This document shows, in pieces, positions 12,034-12,649 of a stretch of 12,649 nucleotides of DNA. Each line of letters begins with the position of its first letter. Position 1 is the stretch's first letter. Position numbers and translations under genes: made by a program. The stretch is from Anaerolinea sp. Lineage in GTDB: Bacteria; Chloroflexota; Anaerolineae; Anaerolineales; Villigracilaceae. The DNA lies in the NCBI GenBank assembly GCA_020720965.1, contig DYNS01000040.1, positions 1 to 12,649 of the forward strand, in the 5' to 3' direction. The notes below the pieces were generated by a model. That model did not search any database. It had not been told where the DNA came from and saw nothing but the letters and a program-made list of their open reading frames with translations.

Positions 12034-12649
12034 GCGCGTTCCTCCAGCCACATGCCCAGCCCAATGGCAAGCAAAGTGGAAAAAATAAGCCCCAGTTTGT
12101 AGGGCAGAGAGTAAAAAAGCAAGGCTAACAGGCTGGCAGCCAGGGCGATGGCAATGCCAGGGCGGTCTTTGAGGGCAGGGATGACGAGAGCGATGAAGGT
12201 GAGGGCGAGGGTGAAATCCAGCCCCCATTGGGCGGGAACCTGCGCCCCCAGGAAAATGCCTGCGGCGGTGCTTGCCTGCCAGGATGCCCATAACGCCAGC
12301 CCTGCGCCCAAAAAGTACCAGTGACTGAGGGGGCTGCGCTGCGGGCTTTGGTAATGCAAAACGCTAACGGCAAAGGCTTCATCGGTCAGCAGGTAGGCGA
12401 GGGGAAGTTTCCAACGGGCGGGCAGGTGTTGCAGGTAGGGGGCGAGGGTGGCGCTGTAAAGGGCGTGGCGCAGGTTGATGATGAACCCCGTGAAGAGGAT
12501 GATGAGCGCCGGGGTTTGAGCGCCGATGAGTTGGACAGCGATGAACTGGGATGAACCCGCAAAGACAATGGCGGACATGGCTTGCGCCTGAGCGGTTTGC
12601 AAACCAGCCGAAAGGGCAAGGATGCCGTATATCATGCCAAAGGGGATGA
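12030..12649 (-). CDS. azlC: AzlC-like large subunit of a branched-chain amino acid exporter (5' end outside window)
   Basis: The frame stays open to the window edge and reads IPFGMIYGILALSAGL, the family's typical PFG segment after a missing N-terminal piece. It continues with MSAIVFAGSSQFIAVQL and INLRHALYSATLAPYL, both hallmark AzlC/YgaZ segments, and LTDEAFAVS. About 206 residues are visible of the usual 230-240, so only some 20-30 residues are missing. The protein is polytopic and forms the exporter with AzlD. An ATG at 12633-12635 is probably internal. No LysR- or Lrp-type regulator is visible in the window. Confidence 0.9.
   Translation of the reverse strand, partial: IPFGMIYGILALSAGLQTAQAQAMSAIVFAGSSQFIAVQLIGAQTPALIILFTGFIINLRHALYSATLAPYLQHLPARWKLPLAYLLTDEAFAVSVLHYQSPQRSPLSHWYFLGAGLALWASWQASTAAGIFLGAQVPAQWGLDFTLALTFIALVIPALKDRPGIAIALAASLLALLFYSLPYKLGLIFSTLLAIGLGMWLEERA

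Noticed and set aside
12034..12291. Longer minus-strand reading of azlD starting at 12291
   Set aside because: The extra 86 residues are out of frame with azlC coding and Arg/His/Pro-rich; the family length and GGAGGA site support 12033.

Overview
The window looks like chromosomal DNA of a Chloroflexota bacterium, probably Anaerolineae. This is an inference. It rests on a quinol-oxidising alternative complex III (ACIII, act) gene cluster, moderately high GC, dense operons, and proline- and alanine-rich linkers after membrane anchors. No taxonomic marker gene is present, so the placement is tentative.

Layout: (1) 1-1582, plus strand: the 3' part of a putative zinc metallopeptidase gene, translationally coupled (ATGA) to a CcrM-type GANTC adenine methyltransferase. 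(2) 1561-9561, minus strand: one eight-gene operon with a promoter at its head and an intrinsic terminator at its tail. It encodes a diheme cytochrome c, ActA (pentaheme cytochrome), ActB1 (molybdopterin-oxidoreductase-like, Tat signal), ActB2 (four-cluster ferredoxin), ActC (NrfD-like quinol subunit), ActD (DUF3341), ActE (monoheme cytochrome), and a second, odd monoheme cytochrome. (3) 9565-11584, plus strand: a small two-helix membrane protein, then a znuA-like zinc-binding lipoprotein gene under a likely Zur-controlled promoter, coupled to a HAD phosphatase gene. (4) 11719-12649, minus strand: azlC (cut by the window edge) and azlD, a branched-chain amino acid exporter pair, converging on the HAD gene with a strong hairpin between them.

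The act operon is the centre of interest. It should form a membrane complex that oxidises quinol at ActC and passes electrons through ActB2 Fe-S clusters and c-type hemes to a soluble carrier or terminal oxidase. It differs from the best-known ACIII operons. actB is split into two genes. No actF (the second NrfD-like subunit) is present although the operon is bounded by its own promoter and terminator. Two additional membrane-anchored cytochromes flank the core, giving nine CxxCH motifs in all. B1 also keeps a canonical four-cysteine cluster motif.

A second signal is that GANTC, the expected CcrM target, sits within 3 nt of the start codon at six of the thirteen gene starts in the window. This is a post-hoc but testable hint of methylation-linked control. 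No tRNA, rRNA, CRISPR array or insertion sequence was seen. No gene-free stretch exceeds 300 bp; the longest are 9490-9631 (divergent promoters) and 11585-11718 (hairpin).
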